Positions 10,330 through 22,828 of a DNA stretch of 64,000 bases are shown here, piece by piece (position 1 is the first letter of the stretch; each line of letters opens with the position of its first letter). Origin of the DNA: Topomyia yanbarensis (lineage: Eukaryota; Arthropoda; Insecta; Diptera; Culicidae); NCBI RefSeq assembly GCF_030247195.1, contig NC_080672.1, positions 70,969,771 through 71,033,770 on the forward strand, written 5' to 3'. The notes under the pieces were generated by a model that saw only the letters and a list, made by a program, of their open reading frames with translations, was not told where the DNA came from and searched no databases. The position numbers were made by a program, and so were the translations under genes.

Positions 10330-12600
10330 GCTTTCTGACATTAATTCTTGCACCCCATTTCGAAAATACTAATAATGTTAGGCACATCAATAATTTTTCT
10401 CAACCGGAAGTTGTTATCAGATAACAATACATTGTAACGTATTTAATGCATCGACTTCTGTCATTTATTCGTTAACTTTCTTCTTAAAATCTCCAATTTG
10501 TTTGTTTTATATAGAATTGTTGCAATACAGTAAAGATCCGATTTTATCAGTCCGATTCAGGGATGTCCGATTTTTCAAATTAATCGATTAATCAGTAATC
10601 GATTTTTTTTTCATTCATCGATAACCTCGATTATTTAGCAACACAAGAACTGGTTAATAAATAGTTAGTAATAGTTTCAAGGTTTGAACCATTCGTCTTT
10701 GCTGGATATAACATAAATTCAAGAAACCATATATTATTGCTGTCATCTATTCTGGGCCCCTTTTTTCCGCTGCTCATATTATGTTTTTCTTGGGGGTGAG
10801 CAATGCACAGTGGGACGAGCCCGAACTTAAGTCCATACATGAAGCTTGTGCGATATTCTCACTAGTATTATTCTCCTGTCAGCTGAGCCATCAGAGACAT
10901 TTTCGTGAGATTTTGGGTGATTTAAACGTAAAATGAATTTTTAACAGCTTTTTGAAGGGGCAGAACTCATATGTTTTTTGCATTATTTGACCATAGGACC
11001 TACATACGGTTATTTTCGTTTTTCAAAGAAACGGTGGTTATTATGCATTGCATTTCTTCACCAAAACTATCCGTGTGATTAAATTACATCGTAAAATCGC
11101 CAAAAATAAGTCACTAGTTGGTTTAGTTAGTGTTTAGATAACTGTTTGTCATAAATTTTTATTGAATGTGAACTTCTAATGCGATAACAACAGCGACGCC
11201 CGTGAATGTCCGCGATCACACTATACTCATTCGAAAGCCTTTAATTTTCTCTTTAAAAGTCTATGCTAGTTTTGCAAAAAAAATGAAAAAAATTAATATA
11301 AGAGACAAAAGGCCCTATAACCCCAACTTCTCGTACTCGGACAAAGGTCTAAAAGGTTCCGTTCGATTGCTGAGGTTTTTTCACATTAGAAAATCTGCAA
11401 AATATGTATGGTTTGCACCACGGAGCAGAAAAATTTAAACAATAGGGCATTTCGGAGCCAAAATGACCCAGTACCTCACAATCCCGTGTTTTCTAGGAAC
11501 AGGAATATCTCCATTCCAATACTAAGGTTATTTCCTTTAAAAAGATATATAAATTGTAATTTTCTGATTGCTACTTCAAAAGTTATAGCATTTAAAATAT
11601 TTTTCCTGCACATTTTCCCATAGCACCAATTTGAAAAATTTCAAACAAAGTGGGCGGGGGTCTAGAATTGTCCAAATGATGTGAAATTTGGCATCTGAGC
11701 TGACTTTGTCACAATTTGAGAGAATGGGCCTTTGAGAATTCCAAAAAAAAATTTTTTTGCGATGCCCTAACCACCAGGTACGGATCGTCAGGGCAACAGC
11801 GAACTGGATGCTCTGCTCCACTGCAATCGCTGAACTGAACCTGATTGGTCGGCTCGGTTTCGGGAGATTTTCTCTCGCCGGAAAATTCTCTGTCGGAGTA
11901 GGCTAGGTCCATCGTCGGATACTAGAAAGAGTAGTTCGCGAACGATTCGGGAGCTCAACGAGTAAGTGGTAGCCGAAGGATTCGGTAAATTAGACAATGT
12001 GGAGTTTGCCGCCCAGATTATCTTCGTAGGGGAAGAGCACTAAAATCATGATGCCAGTCAAATAAAATTATTCTTAATGCTACGTCGCACAATTTCTGAC
12101 CCTACCCATCCCTTCGTCACACTTCATCACAAATTTGGTATACACCCCCCGCCCTCCTCGCACAAAATGCTACGTCATTTATGCATGGCCCTAAAATAAT
12201 CCTGAATAGTGGTCGCCGTGGCTAAGTTTCCCCCACCAAAATATCCTTCAAAGAATCACGTACATTAATGCAAGAATCTCTTGTAAACCATGCAAATAGT
12301 TGAATAAGGGCACAACCACTTGCAATCAATGTATGTAACCTTCTTACATGAAATGCAAGAAAATAAAAGTATTAGACCCAATCGAACCGATTTCGGATCA
12401 ATATTAGATCACGGTCGGGCTAATGCCGGACTAAGAGATTTCAGTCTTAGGTGCATAAACTAAAAATCAACAGCCATAAGTAAATAGTTAAAGTTGAAAG
12501 TCAAAGGCTCCTAAAGCAAAAGACAAATGTCAAAAGTAAAAAGCTATAAACCTAAAGCCAAAAACCAAAATTCAAAAACACTAAAAAGCAAAAACCAAAG
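10330..12600. other. Non-coding stretch with one GC-rich patch
   Basis: No supported gene. A GC-rich patch at about 11740-12015 stands out from AT-rich flanks and could be the remnant of an LTR or UTR; no coding domain was recognised. An A-rich segment with CAAAAACCAAA-type repeats lies at 12470-12600. Confidence 0.4.
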
Positions 12601-14100
12601 AGACCTCCTGACATCAGCTTGAAGCGCATCAATATACCTTTCGGACAGCTTCTGGGCGTTGACTGCGTGGTGCTTCCAGTCTCCAGTATTTCGTTGAGAC
12701 AACCGCCGGATCCTATTTTTCATAATTCCTCATTTAATTACAGAAATTCCGAAAAGACAATAAAAATGTGTTGGAAAACCAATTTTTAACAGCCTAATTT
12801 GAATATAAAATGATTTCGCTGCTATTTCGCCTCGGCAGAAATAAAAACCGGGAGGATTAACTCCTCGGCCCGCCGAATAGCCACCACCCTTCCGTGTCAG
12901 TCTGTCCCTGCATGTTTCCACGATTGATCAATTTCCGTACAGTTCATAAATAGTGTTTTCTTTTTTTTGTTGCTGCCTGATGGCCCCTCCAACAAAGGCG
13001 AGAACGAAATTCTTATGAATTCATAATCAGCGAATGATAAATTCGGTTCCTAATTTCGGCACCCCCTGCTGTGGCGGGGCGGGCACGGTTCTCGGTGGTC
13101 ACACCGAACGATATCGATTTCTGTCACAGTGTCGGATGGCCGGGGGCGGTGGAAGCAGCAGCAGCATCGATTTTCGTCTATTGTTTCTGACAAATATTCA
13201 AATCGAAACGGCTACTTTTCGAACCCACTCGGGGACTGTTTATCGTTTTACGGTGCACGTTCCGTTTTGGTGTTGCCGTGGTAAACTGATACAGTGATGT
13301 GAGAGGCCTTTCCAAATTAGCATCCGTATGTCATGATTCATGTGGGGCCAACGTGTGGGTGGAATTATGACTTCATATCTGTTCTTAAGAAAAGCCGTTG
13401 AGAAGTTAGAAAATGAATAATAAAAATGTTCTTCATGCAACATAATCAAGAGATATGTAAAAGAATCGTTCACAAGCTGTCAACTAATCCACTGCCAGAT
13501 ATCGATTTTCACACCCATCGAGTTCTAGAAACCCCTTTGTCGTTACTTTCAATGCCAGTAGATTTCGATTTTTCCCGAGTCACACTACAATGATTGACAA
13601 CTGTCAACTTAATCCAGTATAGTTCCGATTGAACGCAAAACTACCCTCTGCCGGCTACTCGTTTGGCAGCAATATTGGATTGGGGACACTGCCATCATCA
13701 TCATCATCACCAGACTGTGCCGAAGAAGGTAAGTAACAGACGAGACGAGTTTTCCGACATCCATCCCATTTCCATACCATCAACAAGTTTTCTGTCCCCA
13801 ACCAACCAACCAACGGTTCCAATTTCCACTTTAAATAATTACGAGCGCTGTCGTCGTTGTCGTCATCGTCATCTGATTCGGTTGGTGCGAACCACCCGGA
13901 AATGGTCGTCGGGTGGAGTGGAAACCATTTTCATTAATTTCCAAATGCGGGTGGATGGGGGCCTGTTCAGGCAAGCGTTCAGTGAACAGGGGACAGCAAT
14001 AATGAGTGCGGGATTGTTTTGACTCAGTTCGGTGTAATTTTTTCCCCCTTCTGTGTGTGTGTGTCGTCTGCCTGATGACGAGTTGGTTGTACCTTTTTTT
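12600..14100 (+). promoter_or_regulatory. Low-repeat, GC-richer block; candidate upstream exon/regulatory region of the Sox21 gene
   Basis: Unlike its neighbours this block shows no transposon signatures. It holds a strong splice donor (CCGAAGAAG then GTAAGT at about 13731) after a (CAT)n tract. It also holds two near-identical elements, CTGTCAACTAATCCA (13477) and CTGTCAACTTAATCCA (13601). The latter overlaps the dyad TTGACAACTGTCAA (13594-13607). TAATCC is the core of K50 homeodomain sites and TGACA of TALE homeodomain sites. Linkage to Sox21, 16 kb downstream on the same strand, is inference only. Confidence 0.3.
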
Positions 14101-16360
14101 CTCTCTCTCTTAGTCGTTCTCCTTCATTGGAAAATTGAAATGAAATAATGAAGTGTAGTTGACAAACAGCAAAGGGATTGAATGGGAATGTCAGGAAGTG
14201 GTTGGAGTCAGTGTTTTAATTTTGCTTATGTATTTAATGAAGCTCTCGGAAACTCGAAGCGCGAGTGACGGTTTCTTAATGGAATAATTATGTGCCAGTA
14301 AACTCTGTAGAATTGATTTAATTAAGCAGCGATCGATTTCAAGTAGCGGCGAAGAAGGTGGTTTTTTCCATTAATTGGAGAGATTTCGTTTTTTAGTTAA
14401 ATGGCGACGATATTTTTGGACGAATTTTCCATGAGTTATCGTGAGATCCTCGCGAAAATGCTTAAACAATCAAATTTAATGTTATTAGCTGCTCTGAAAC
14501 TTGGAGTAACACGAACGAATATAAAGGGTTTGAAATAATTTGTAGATTTAGAAATTCGGTTTTAAGTTAATATGCCTATTATGGTAGTAGAGCCTATTGT
14601 GACTCTATTTCGCACTTCTTGGTTTTGAACCAAGCATATGAGATCATGACAATATCTATTTGGCAAAAAACCTTCTTGAAATATCTCCAAATTTGCCTCA
14701 TTCACATAGTAAGCCGAAACAGGGTGCAATGGCGCTTAACAAAACACAACATTCGAGCCGTGAAAAACCATCTCATTTAATTTTGCTCCGCCACTAATGT
14801 ATTAAACATTGCATTGAGGTATACCTTTATTTTAGTTGGAGAATCCATTTATGATTAATGCACCGTAAAGGCACTCGTTAAACGCTAGGACAAGTCTAGT
14901 GCTATAATTCGAGATTCAAAAAATACGATGGTACTAATTTTCGCCTCTAGATACACTAGCACAATCAGAACAATCTTTCTGCATCAAGCACACAGGAAAG
15001 AATCAACAGTGCGGCCAAACTAAAACACAAACTCGACAATGTAGTACAATGCAATTTCAGTTATATAAATAATCAATTACTGCAAATTATCGGCTCGGGA
15101 CAATGCAATGTTTGATGTAAAACTAGTCATTACCAGTTGTTAGTCGTTGCATGATTATTTCCTGCGGTCGCAATTCTGGGAGCTTTACTTCTAACAGTTG
15201 ATGAAGTGCTTTCAGGTATGTGATGTTTATGTTTGTTGTGGTCGGGTGAAAAAGGTAGAATGATTCGTTTTACAAATCATGCGATGGTGTCCATGATCTG
15301 GCCACCAAGTTATGAATTTTTAGACGCAATGCAATATAAGACATTGGGTTTTTCATGCAATTTTTTTCGGTGCACAGAATGGAACATTTATTTTCATTTA
15401 TGCTGAAAATTGAGACAATTCTACTAAATATGAATTATTTGGATTTTCAAGAAACAAATATACTTTATTTGGAGAATGGTTCTAGATAATAGCTTCATTT
15501 AAAAGTTATTGAAAAAATAGTTCGGCCCTCTCGTTAATAATGCCAATATAGGCGCATTATCCTACGTGCGTGCGCTGCCTATTTTGTTATTATAGTTAAA
15601 TTAGAATGGTTCTTGAGGTTAGGGTGTATCAACTTTTTAGATATGTCGAATTAAACTACGTGATGTTTTACAAAGTTGAAAAACAAATAAATTGAAGCAA
15701 TTTTTCTCACTATACATACTATATAGCTATCTCTTATGTTTCTATCTAATGATTTTTTAAATATTTAGGATAGGGTGGCTCTTAAAAAATTGGTTTTCTT
15801 CTAATATTTTTTTTTTAAATTATTTTTCGCAAAGGCTTTCTTTTAGAGATTTTTAGAACTTTTCTATTGTATATTTTTCAACAAAAGTCGTGCATAACTT
15901 TTCAAATAGATGAGCTAACAATTTGTTACTTCAGCCAAAATTTATCCCATATAAAGCTTTGAGCAAAGTATGTACGACAAATCAATGTATGACAAATAAA
16001 AACCGGCTTAATCCTCCTAGCAGTGAGATGAGACACTTCTTACACATATCACTGTTGGATCATTCATTGGTTTGCAGAACTTATGCGAATTAGATACCCA
16101 ACTTGAGGTTGGATGAACACAATTTCAAGCCCACTTATAAACTCAAAACGAAACAAATGAAATTAAAAAATCAATAACGCAAAAAAATAAAAATCAAAAT
16201 AAAATAAATAAACCTAATTAATTTAGCTCAATGAGGGCGCTAAAAAAAATGGCGCTATTTTAAAATAATAAAATAATAGAATGAATTAAATTGACTCAAA
16301 CTATGATATTGGATGATATGAATAAAATAAATGACTGAACATGATATGAACAAAATGGTA
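14100..16360. other. Non-coding stretch
   Basis: AT-rich sequence without a supported gene. CTTAATCCTCCTAGCAGTGAGA near 16010 resembles (on the complement) the ends of the dispersed repeats described at 39.5 kb. Confidence 0.4.
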
Positions 16361-16365
16361 TCGAG

Positions 16366-16549
16366 GACGGGCATAGCGTAGTTGGTAAATCGATTGCTTC
16401 GTACCCAGCTCACTTGGGTTCCATTCCCAACCTCGCGCATATGGTGTGAGATCTTCTTAAATAGATTTTTCCAACTCAAAAAAGAGGCGAATGACCCTAA
16501 GGTTAAAACCTCTATAATCGAAATAAAATAAAAACATAAAATAAAAACC
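16366..16549 (+). mobile_element. Feilai-type tRNA-derived SINE
   Basis: The head has an A-box region (TAGCGTAGTTGGTAAATCG) and a B box (GGGTTCCATTCCCAAC). The body contains GGCGAATGACCCTAAGGTTA and AAACCTCTATAATCGAAAT, and the tail is a run of AAATAAAATAAAAAC. Order and wording match the Feilai SINE family described from Aedes mosquitoes as I remember it. It should be transcribed by RNA polymerase III and mobilised by a LINE. It is the main evidence for an Aedes genome. Confidence 0.75.
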
Positions 16550-16646
16550 AGTTTCAATCCACCTAGAGGTGCAATTTTGACTTTCTCAATGATGAACACG
16601 AGAATTTTTGCGTTGTTCATATTCATTAAAAGATTTCAAATATATA

Positions 16647-17811
16647 TGGGTCATTCCATGCGAAGTGATCAAGGCACGTGTAATCGACCTCCACGGATTT
16701 GAACAAAATTTAGAGGAATTGTTCATCTAGGGCCAATATATAAAAACCCAAATTTTTGTGACAATTGAACCACCCCTCGGGTCATGGGAGCACCCCCCGT
16801 TTTGGCAAATTGCCAAAACCCTTGATTTTCTTTTGATCATATCTCCGGTTCTATTTATTCTAGAGGCAAACCACAAGATGGTTTTTGAAGAAAATTGTTC
16901 AAGGAGTCTATAAAAAATATAATTTTTTGCCGACAGTGTTGCCAACTATGCAATTTTTTTAGTTAAATATTAAAAGTTAATTTTTCTCTCAATACGTATA
17001 TTTTAATTTTGAAAATTTTAATGCCATCGCGTTTCTCAGACTTTTTTACATAAAAAACACTTATCATCCCAATATAATATGAGCGAATCCTGAGATACAC
17101 CGTTTTGAAGAGAAAAAACCGCAATTTTCCATATAAAATCGCAAGCGCACAACACTAAAAAACCAACTTGAGTATTCTGAGTTCAAACATAATTTTTCGT
17201 GAAGTAGACGAAAAATTATGAAAAACTACGTATTTGGTTTGCTTCTAGCAGATCAGGGTCGATTTTTATGGCAGTTTGAAGATTTTCTCAATTTTGGCCA
17301 ATAAAAATGGATTTTTATATGAGAAAATCGGAGTTTTTCCTTTCAAAACGGTATATCTCAGGATGCGTTCATATTATATTGGGACGATATGTGTTTTTAT
17401 GTAAAAATGTCTGAGGAACGCGATGGCATTAAAATTTTCAAAATTAAAATATACGTATTGAGAGTAAAATTAACTTTTAATATTTGACTGAAAAAATTGC
17501 ATAGTTGGCAACACTGTCGGCAAAAAATAATATTTTTTATAGACTCCTTGAACAATTTTCTTCAAAAGCCATCTTGTGGTTTGATTCTAGAGTGAATAGA
17601 ACCGGAGATATGATCAAAAGAAAATCAAGGGTTTTGGCAATTTTCCAAAACGGGGGGTGCTCCCATGACACGAGGGGTGGTTCAATTGACACAAAAATTT
17701 GGGTTTTTATATATTGGCCCTAGATGAACAATTCCTCCAAATTTTGTTCAAATCCGTGAAGGTCGATTTCAAGTTTGCATCTTTTTTGATCACTTCGCGT
17801 GGAATGACCCA
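16647..17811. mobile_element. Foldback DNA element, inverted repeats of about 500 bp
   Basis: The left arm (about 16647-17150) and right arm (about 17308-17811) are near-identical in reverse orientation and begin TGGGTCATTCCA(T/C)GCGAAG. The loop is about 155 bp. TATA flanks both ends (16643-16646 and 17812-17815), a possible target duplication, although the AT-rich context makes this weak. The mirrored 72-codon open frames in the two arms are by-products of the symmetry. Confidence 0.85.
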
Positions 17812-17819
17812 TATATTAC

Positions 17820-18400
17820 ATTTTTATCATACACGACATGACAGTTGTACAAAAGAAGAAATCATTATTCGAGTTCTAAAATTTATATTAAATTGAAAAC
17901 CCGATGTGACTGTTATTTTGAATTTGGATATTTCCGCCGGGGCTTCCGGAATCGATGATGGTGGCCAATGTGGCCAAAGAGACTTTGAATGGCTGTTAGT
18001 AACCTAGTACTACAAATCCAAGCAGATGTGGCCACTTTTTGGAAAAAATTTCACTTTTATACATTCATTGCAGAATTTATTAAAATCGATATCTTGGCTG
18101 GCTGAAGGATGGTGTCTTCAAAACAAGCAATAACGTGTTTCAGCAGATCCGCGCTATTCAAACTCGACTTGGAAACCACACCATCGATTTCAACCTGGTA
18201 GGCGTTATGTACACTCTATAATTTTTCGTAAAAGGCCGGCAGCCAGAAATATCAATTGGCTGCTTTAAATTATTCACCACTACGCTAAGTTTTCAGGGTG
18301 AATCTTCAATATTTCTGTCACGGCAAAATCTCGTTCCAGCAGAACTCGAGAAATTACCAATAAATACCAACAGGTTTTCGGTTTCAGTCGAGGAGTCCAT
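17820..18400. other. Non-coding stretch
   Basis: No supported gene or repeat boundary. Confidence 0.4.
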
Positions 18401-18402
18401 CT

Positions 18403-19078
18403 CAACATCATAAGATGCTGAAAGTACTAGCTTTTTACTCCCCGATTGTTATATTCAAAGCAAAATACCGTCGCAAAATGAAACATTCGAATGCACTGCG
18501 ACAAGCCGCTCTATCGTTTCATGGTACATTACATAGAACACATTCATAATGTATGGTTTTTATTTCAAAGATCGAAGCAGAAGTTTAAATGTGTTGAATA
18601 ATGTTAATATTTTCTTTTTAAATTCTAGATCATGTAGTTCAGTGTTTACTCTCAATGATGACAGAGTGTTTTCATAAATTATAATAAATAGTTTATTAAA
18701 ATATCTAAGAGAACGTGTTAAAATTTTCTGTCCCGAATGATACTGCTTAGTTGGACTAAGTCTTCATAAATGTCAAGAAGGACATAAATAAATTCCAAAA
18801 CACTAATAAAAATCCACTGATTAGTTAAATTTCACTATGCACGCTTCTCAAACACCCAATTGGCCACGCTCCGTTTTTGGGTCTTGTATGTGATCAAAAA
18901 TTTATTTTCTTCTTTTGCGCTTACTATATCAACGATTAATGTGTTCTATGTAATTTACCATGAGGAGATGAAGCTACATGTCGTAGTGAACTTAACACTT
19001 CGGGAAAATCGAGTCGACAAACAAGTCAGCCACTCTGTGAAAGTAAAAAGCTAGTTCTTTCAGCATCTTATGATGTTG
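18403..19078. mobile_element. Decayed inverted-repeat element
   Basis: CAACATCATAAGATGCTGAA (18403) and its complement TTCAGCATCTTATGATGTTG (19059-19078) form the outer arms. Inner arms are GGTACATTACATAGAACACA (about 18523) and the complement of TGTGTTCTATGTAATTTACC (about 18941). Sequence between the arms is unique. No clear target duplication was seen. Confidence 0.6.
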
Positions 19079-20395
19079 TTTGCTCCTTTTTGCTCCTTAA
19101 CGGATTATTTAAGGTGGAAGTAATCCTAAAAATATCTCAAAATTTGTAGAATCATTTTAAATACAACATATAGGAAGTCACTTTGTTCCGCAAAAATATG
19201 TAATTCGACACCGCAAATAACTTTGTAGAAGATTCCAACGACATAGGTGAATGCCAGGCCCGTAGCCAGGATTTTGTTTCGGGAGGGGCTTAAAAAATTT
19301 GCATAAAGCTTTTAATTCTGACAATTTGATATAGTCACTAGAAACTAAATTAAATTTTGAAAAGTTCATAATGAAATCAATTCCAAATCAAAGACAATCC
19401 TAAAAATATGTTCATTGTCACTAGAAAGGTTATAGTACTTACTCTCGTTACAACAAAGTATATTCTAGAGTTCACAGTATTTATGCGCTAACCGAATATG
19501 ACAATGCTTGACGGTGCTGGAAAACACTAGGTGTTCCAAGCTACACCTTTAAAAGGCGTAGAAGATGCTAAACCGAAATGAGTAGAAAAATATCCATAAA
19601 ATGTTCGAACGAAGAGAATGTCGAAATTCGTACAAAATCTTCTGATTTAGCAAGCGATTTGTAGATGCGCAGAGACGGTTCAACTTCTATTTTCTTTGTC
19701 TGGTGTTCTGCGAGTATTACCAGTTCCAAGGCATCATGCTAACACAATTTTTTGATATATTCTATTTAAATGAAACTATTTTCAAGACTAGCCTTGGTCG
19801 GGTAGATTAGAACCCCAGTTAGGAAGGATTTTTGGTAATCAATAGGATCAAAATATAAATTTAAATGATTAAATCAACTGAAGGAAACTGCCCACAATTT
19901 AATTGATTAAAGAAAATTGTCTACAAATCGAATGAAAACACTGATTACTAATATCTTCTAATTTTCCTTCAAATCGCCAGTCGCCGTGCATGTGTCGTTC
20001 ACCGTGCAGTTTCAAAATCACGAAATTTAAAGAACTAGCTCCCTAAATCCATCGGAGAGATCCAGATCCCAAATCCTTTCGTTTCATCGTTTTATTGAAA
20101 CATTCCAACTAAAGTTGAATCAAAATTTTAAATACACCGTAAGTTGATCATATAACGTGCACTGGTGCCAAACAAATGTCCTCAACTACTTATTCTCGTT
20201 TTGTTGGTAATAGTTTTATATTATTTCTAAATTGTGACGTATTTAGATAGGTATTTTTACGGTGACTATGAGGGCGGTTTTCATTTTGATAAAAAAAAAC
20301 AGGATTTGAAGTCACGTCAAATCCACCTAAACGCACGGTAACTGGGGACTTGACGGTACGTGAAATTTGTTAAATGTATTACCAAAAGAACTAGA

Positions 20396-21590
20396 AGGTC
20401 TACCTTCTGATGTCGCAAAAAGCAGAAGCAAAAAAAATTGCTACGCTATAGCAGGCTACAGGCACCAGTGAATCAAGCTAGCTATTGTTCTATATCAGTG
20501 CACATACAAATTGTATCGTTGCTCCCGGCTGCGGAGTAAAATGAGTTTGCCAAACGAAGCAAAAGTGCCTGTGCTACGGGATAACACGAACAGTTAAGGA
20601 AGTGGAACAATTAGTTAAAGTGAAAATGGAGCTTAATCTCGCTGAAGTTACCTACATTCAGCTACATCACGTAAAAACTGTGTTTTGATCACGTTTAGAA
20701 GCTTAGCACAGGCCGAAAACTTTATTGCAAAGAACAACATGCAACACGAGGTCGAATTTAATAACACCAGAATCAAGATCCCGGGCATATGGAAAACGAC
20801 ATGGTGGACGTGCGTATCCATGATTTGGCCCCGCGCACGAAGGAGGATTTCATCAAACAAATCATGTCGCAATATGGAGAAGTAGAATCTATTACGAATG
20901 ACACCTGGAGAAATTTTTTCTCCGGCATTCCCAATGGCGTTCGTATTGTGAGAATGCGAGTGACTAAACCAATACCTTCTTACATGACTATCGAATGCAA
21001 ATCACCGAAGGATGGCGTGACCTATAAGCAAACAACGCTAATTACATATCCCGGGCAGACCCCAACATGCCAATTCTGTAACTATACAGCCTACTACGGA
21101 AAAACATGCGCCGAAGCAACTAGTCAAAACTCATCTACTACAGCCAACTCTAACAAGCAGCCACCGATACCTTCAGATAAACCTAAAACAACGATCCAAT
21201 TACCCAATAATGCAGGTACAACGACCACGACAACCGCTCCCAAACCAACAACTAGCATCGCCAATAAAGAAGCAAATACCGATGAAGACGGATATACAAC
21301 AGCGACCCATAAGAACAAGAAACAAATAAGAACCTCTGATCGTGAACAGCAAGAAAGCAGTACCGATGACGACATGGACGGGAACGATAACGCGAGAGAA
21401 GGCAGACTGAATGACCCCCAAGCGGCCTCACCACCAAGGAAGAAGATCTCAACACGCAGCAGCAAACTGCGTCAACAAGATCTGGCAGACCGACATTCTT
21501 AGATTTTTTTTTAATTTTTACTTATTGACCCACGGCTCAGTTGTGCTAACGCATTGAGCCGTTTCAAATAAAACTTTAGATTGGAAAAAA
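20396..21590 (+). mobile_element. Gag-only (ORF1-only) retroposon, copy A, decayed
   Basis: The element lies between direct repeats AAAAGAACTAGA (20384-20395; again at about 21587-21598) and ends in a short A run. Its 5' end (CTTCTGATGTCGC then AGCAGAAGCAAAAAA) aligns with the 5' end of copy B at 38253, so both appear full length. It encodes only an ORF1-like RNA-binding protein; no endonuclease or reverse transcriptase is present. Near its 3' end a hairpin GGCTCA...TGAGCC encloses GCTAACGCATT. It is nested in the hAT at 19255-23947. Confidence 0.8.
20541..21502 (+). pseudogene. LINE ORF1-like (Gag) protein with zinc knuckle, frameshifted
   Basis: From ATG 20541 the frame breaks within about 20 codons. 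Homology to copy B then resumes in other frames (KEVEQLVKVKMELNLAEVTY; LAQAENFIAKNNMQHEVEF). A final open frame, 20789-21502, gives DVRIHDLAPRTKEDFIKQ and VRIVRMRVTKPIPSYMT, which look like RNA-binding folds of LINE ORF1 proteins. The zinc knuckle reads CQFCNYTAYYGKTC: the His of the CCHC motif is Tyr here, so zinc binding is probably lost. The tail is Thr/Gln/Asp-rich and basic (SPPRKKISTRSSKLR). It would have bound element RNA. Confidence 0.8.
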
Positions 21591-22828
21591 GAACTAGATA
21601 TTATTAATATGAACAAGCTCAATAATTTCAGCATCTTTTTATTCCGACACATGGACGGGTATACATCGCACTTACTTCACCTCTGCCGAAGAGTAACGTA
21701 AGGCCAACTTTCTTTGATGATTTCTGTTGTTCTGTAGTTGAGTGCCCAGAAAATATAGAACAGCTGCTCTTGGGTCGATTTCAATTTATTTATTATTTTT
21801 TCTCTCTTTTTCTTCGTGATCTCTGCTCATCTCTCTCATTTTATTCCATAACGAACACAAATAAAACGAAAACATGAAATCGAAACATTAATCCCAATTT
21901 ATTGACTGTAGACTCAACTAGTTACAACATTTTAGTCGCTCTCCGTGATAGGCTACTGATGTTTGTTCACTGTATCGTCACGTCGTTTTTAGACTTACAT
22001 GGACATTAATTGGAAACCATCGAAAGAGACAGAAATGCTGCTGCTTACAACATTAAGTTTATTATGATTGATTGACTAATATGTGGTTTAACATCTATTG
22101 ACATCCGTTGAAAAGTAAGGATAAAATCACAACAGATAGTCCTACCGCTACTATGTACGTTTCTGTATGTGAACAACATTAGTAATATACGACGGTATAC
22201 AATTCTTGGGTTGATGAACACCTCAGAAAAACCGCTGTTTTACCACTTTTTGGCTTGTTTATTTTTTGGCATTTTTCTTGCTTATTGTTCGATTGTTTAA
22301 AATATCACTACTTTGCGGACTAATAATGTTTAAATACGGACCGCATTCTCCGCATAAAATGAAATTGAGTGTCAACAGAAATACTATTGCATTAAAATGA
22401 CGCGAAAACAAAAACTGTCTTCTCGACTATATTGTCATCAACTAACGGAAATGTTTTTGTCTAGCACGCTTGAGTGAGATGCCTGTTGTTTCTACTAAGC
22501 GTACAGTGCACTAACCTATTACAGAAATTCAATCTGCTTATGCTTTAACTAACTTTATTCTGGCTAATATATAACATAATATCTGAGTTTTGTTAGACAC
22601 AACCACTAGCGATAAAGTTCTCATTTTGGGACAGTTTTTGAGCTCACTTTTCTATAAAACTTCTGCAATTTTATTATATATTTCGTTTATTTTATTCGGT
22701 TCAATGCATTAGCTAAATGAAGCCTTGTGCCTTCAATATATTTCCATGATGTGAACAATGAAAGTGATAAAACGTAAATGGTTGTCCTACAGATCTCGTG
22801 CGAACAACTAGCGATTGCATGTGGAGAA

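Noticed and set aside
13663..14022. 119-residue open frame with a His tract as a protein gene
   Set aside because: The His run comes from a CAT repeat, there is no ATG at its start, and a strong splice donor interrupts it; better treated as a possible non-coding exon.
16255..16626. 123-residue minus-strand open frame
   Set aside because: It crosses the Feilai-like SINE in antisense and has no domain.
16727..17723. Two nearly identical 72-residue proteins (MATLSAKN...) on opposite strands
   Set aside because: They are the same DNA in the two arms of a foldback element. A single recent duplication of non-coding DNA explains the similarity.
20685..20885. Separate small gene upstream of 20789
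   Set aside because: It is the frameshifted N-terminal part of the same ORF1-like pseudogene, as the alignment with copy B shows.
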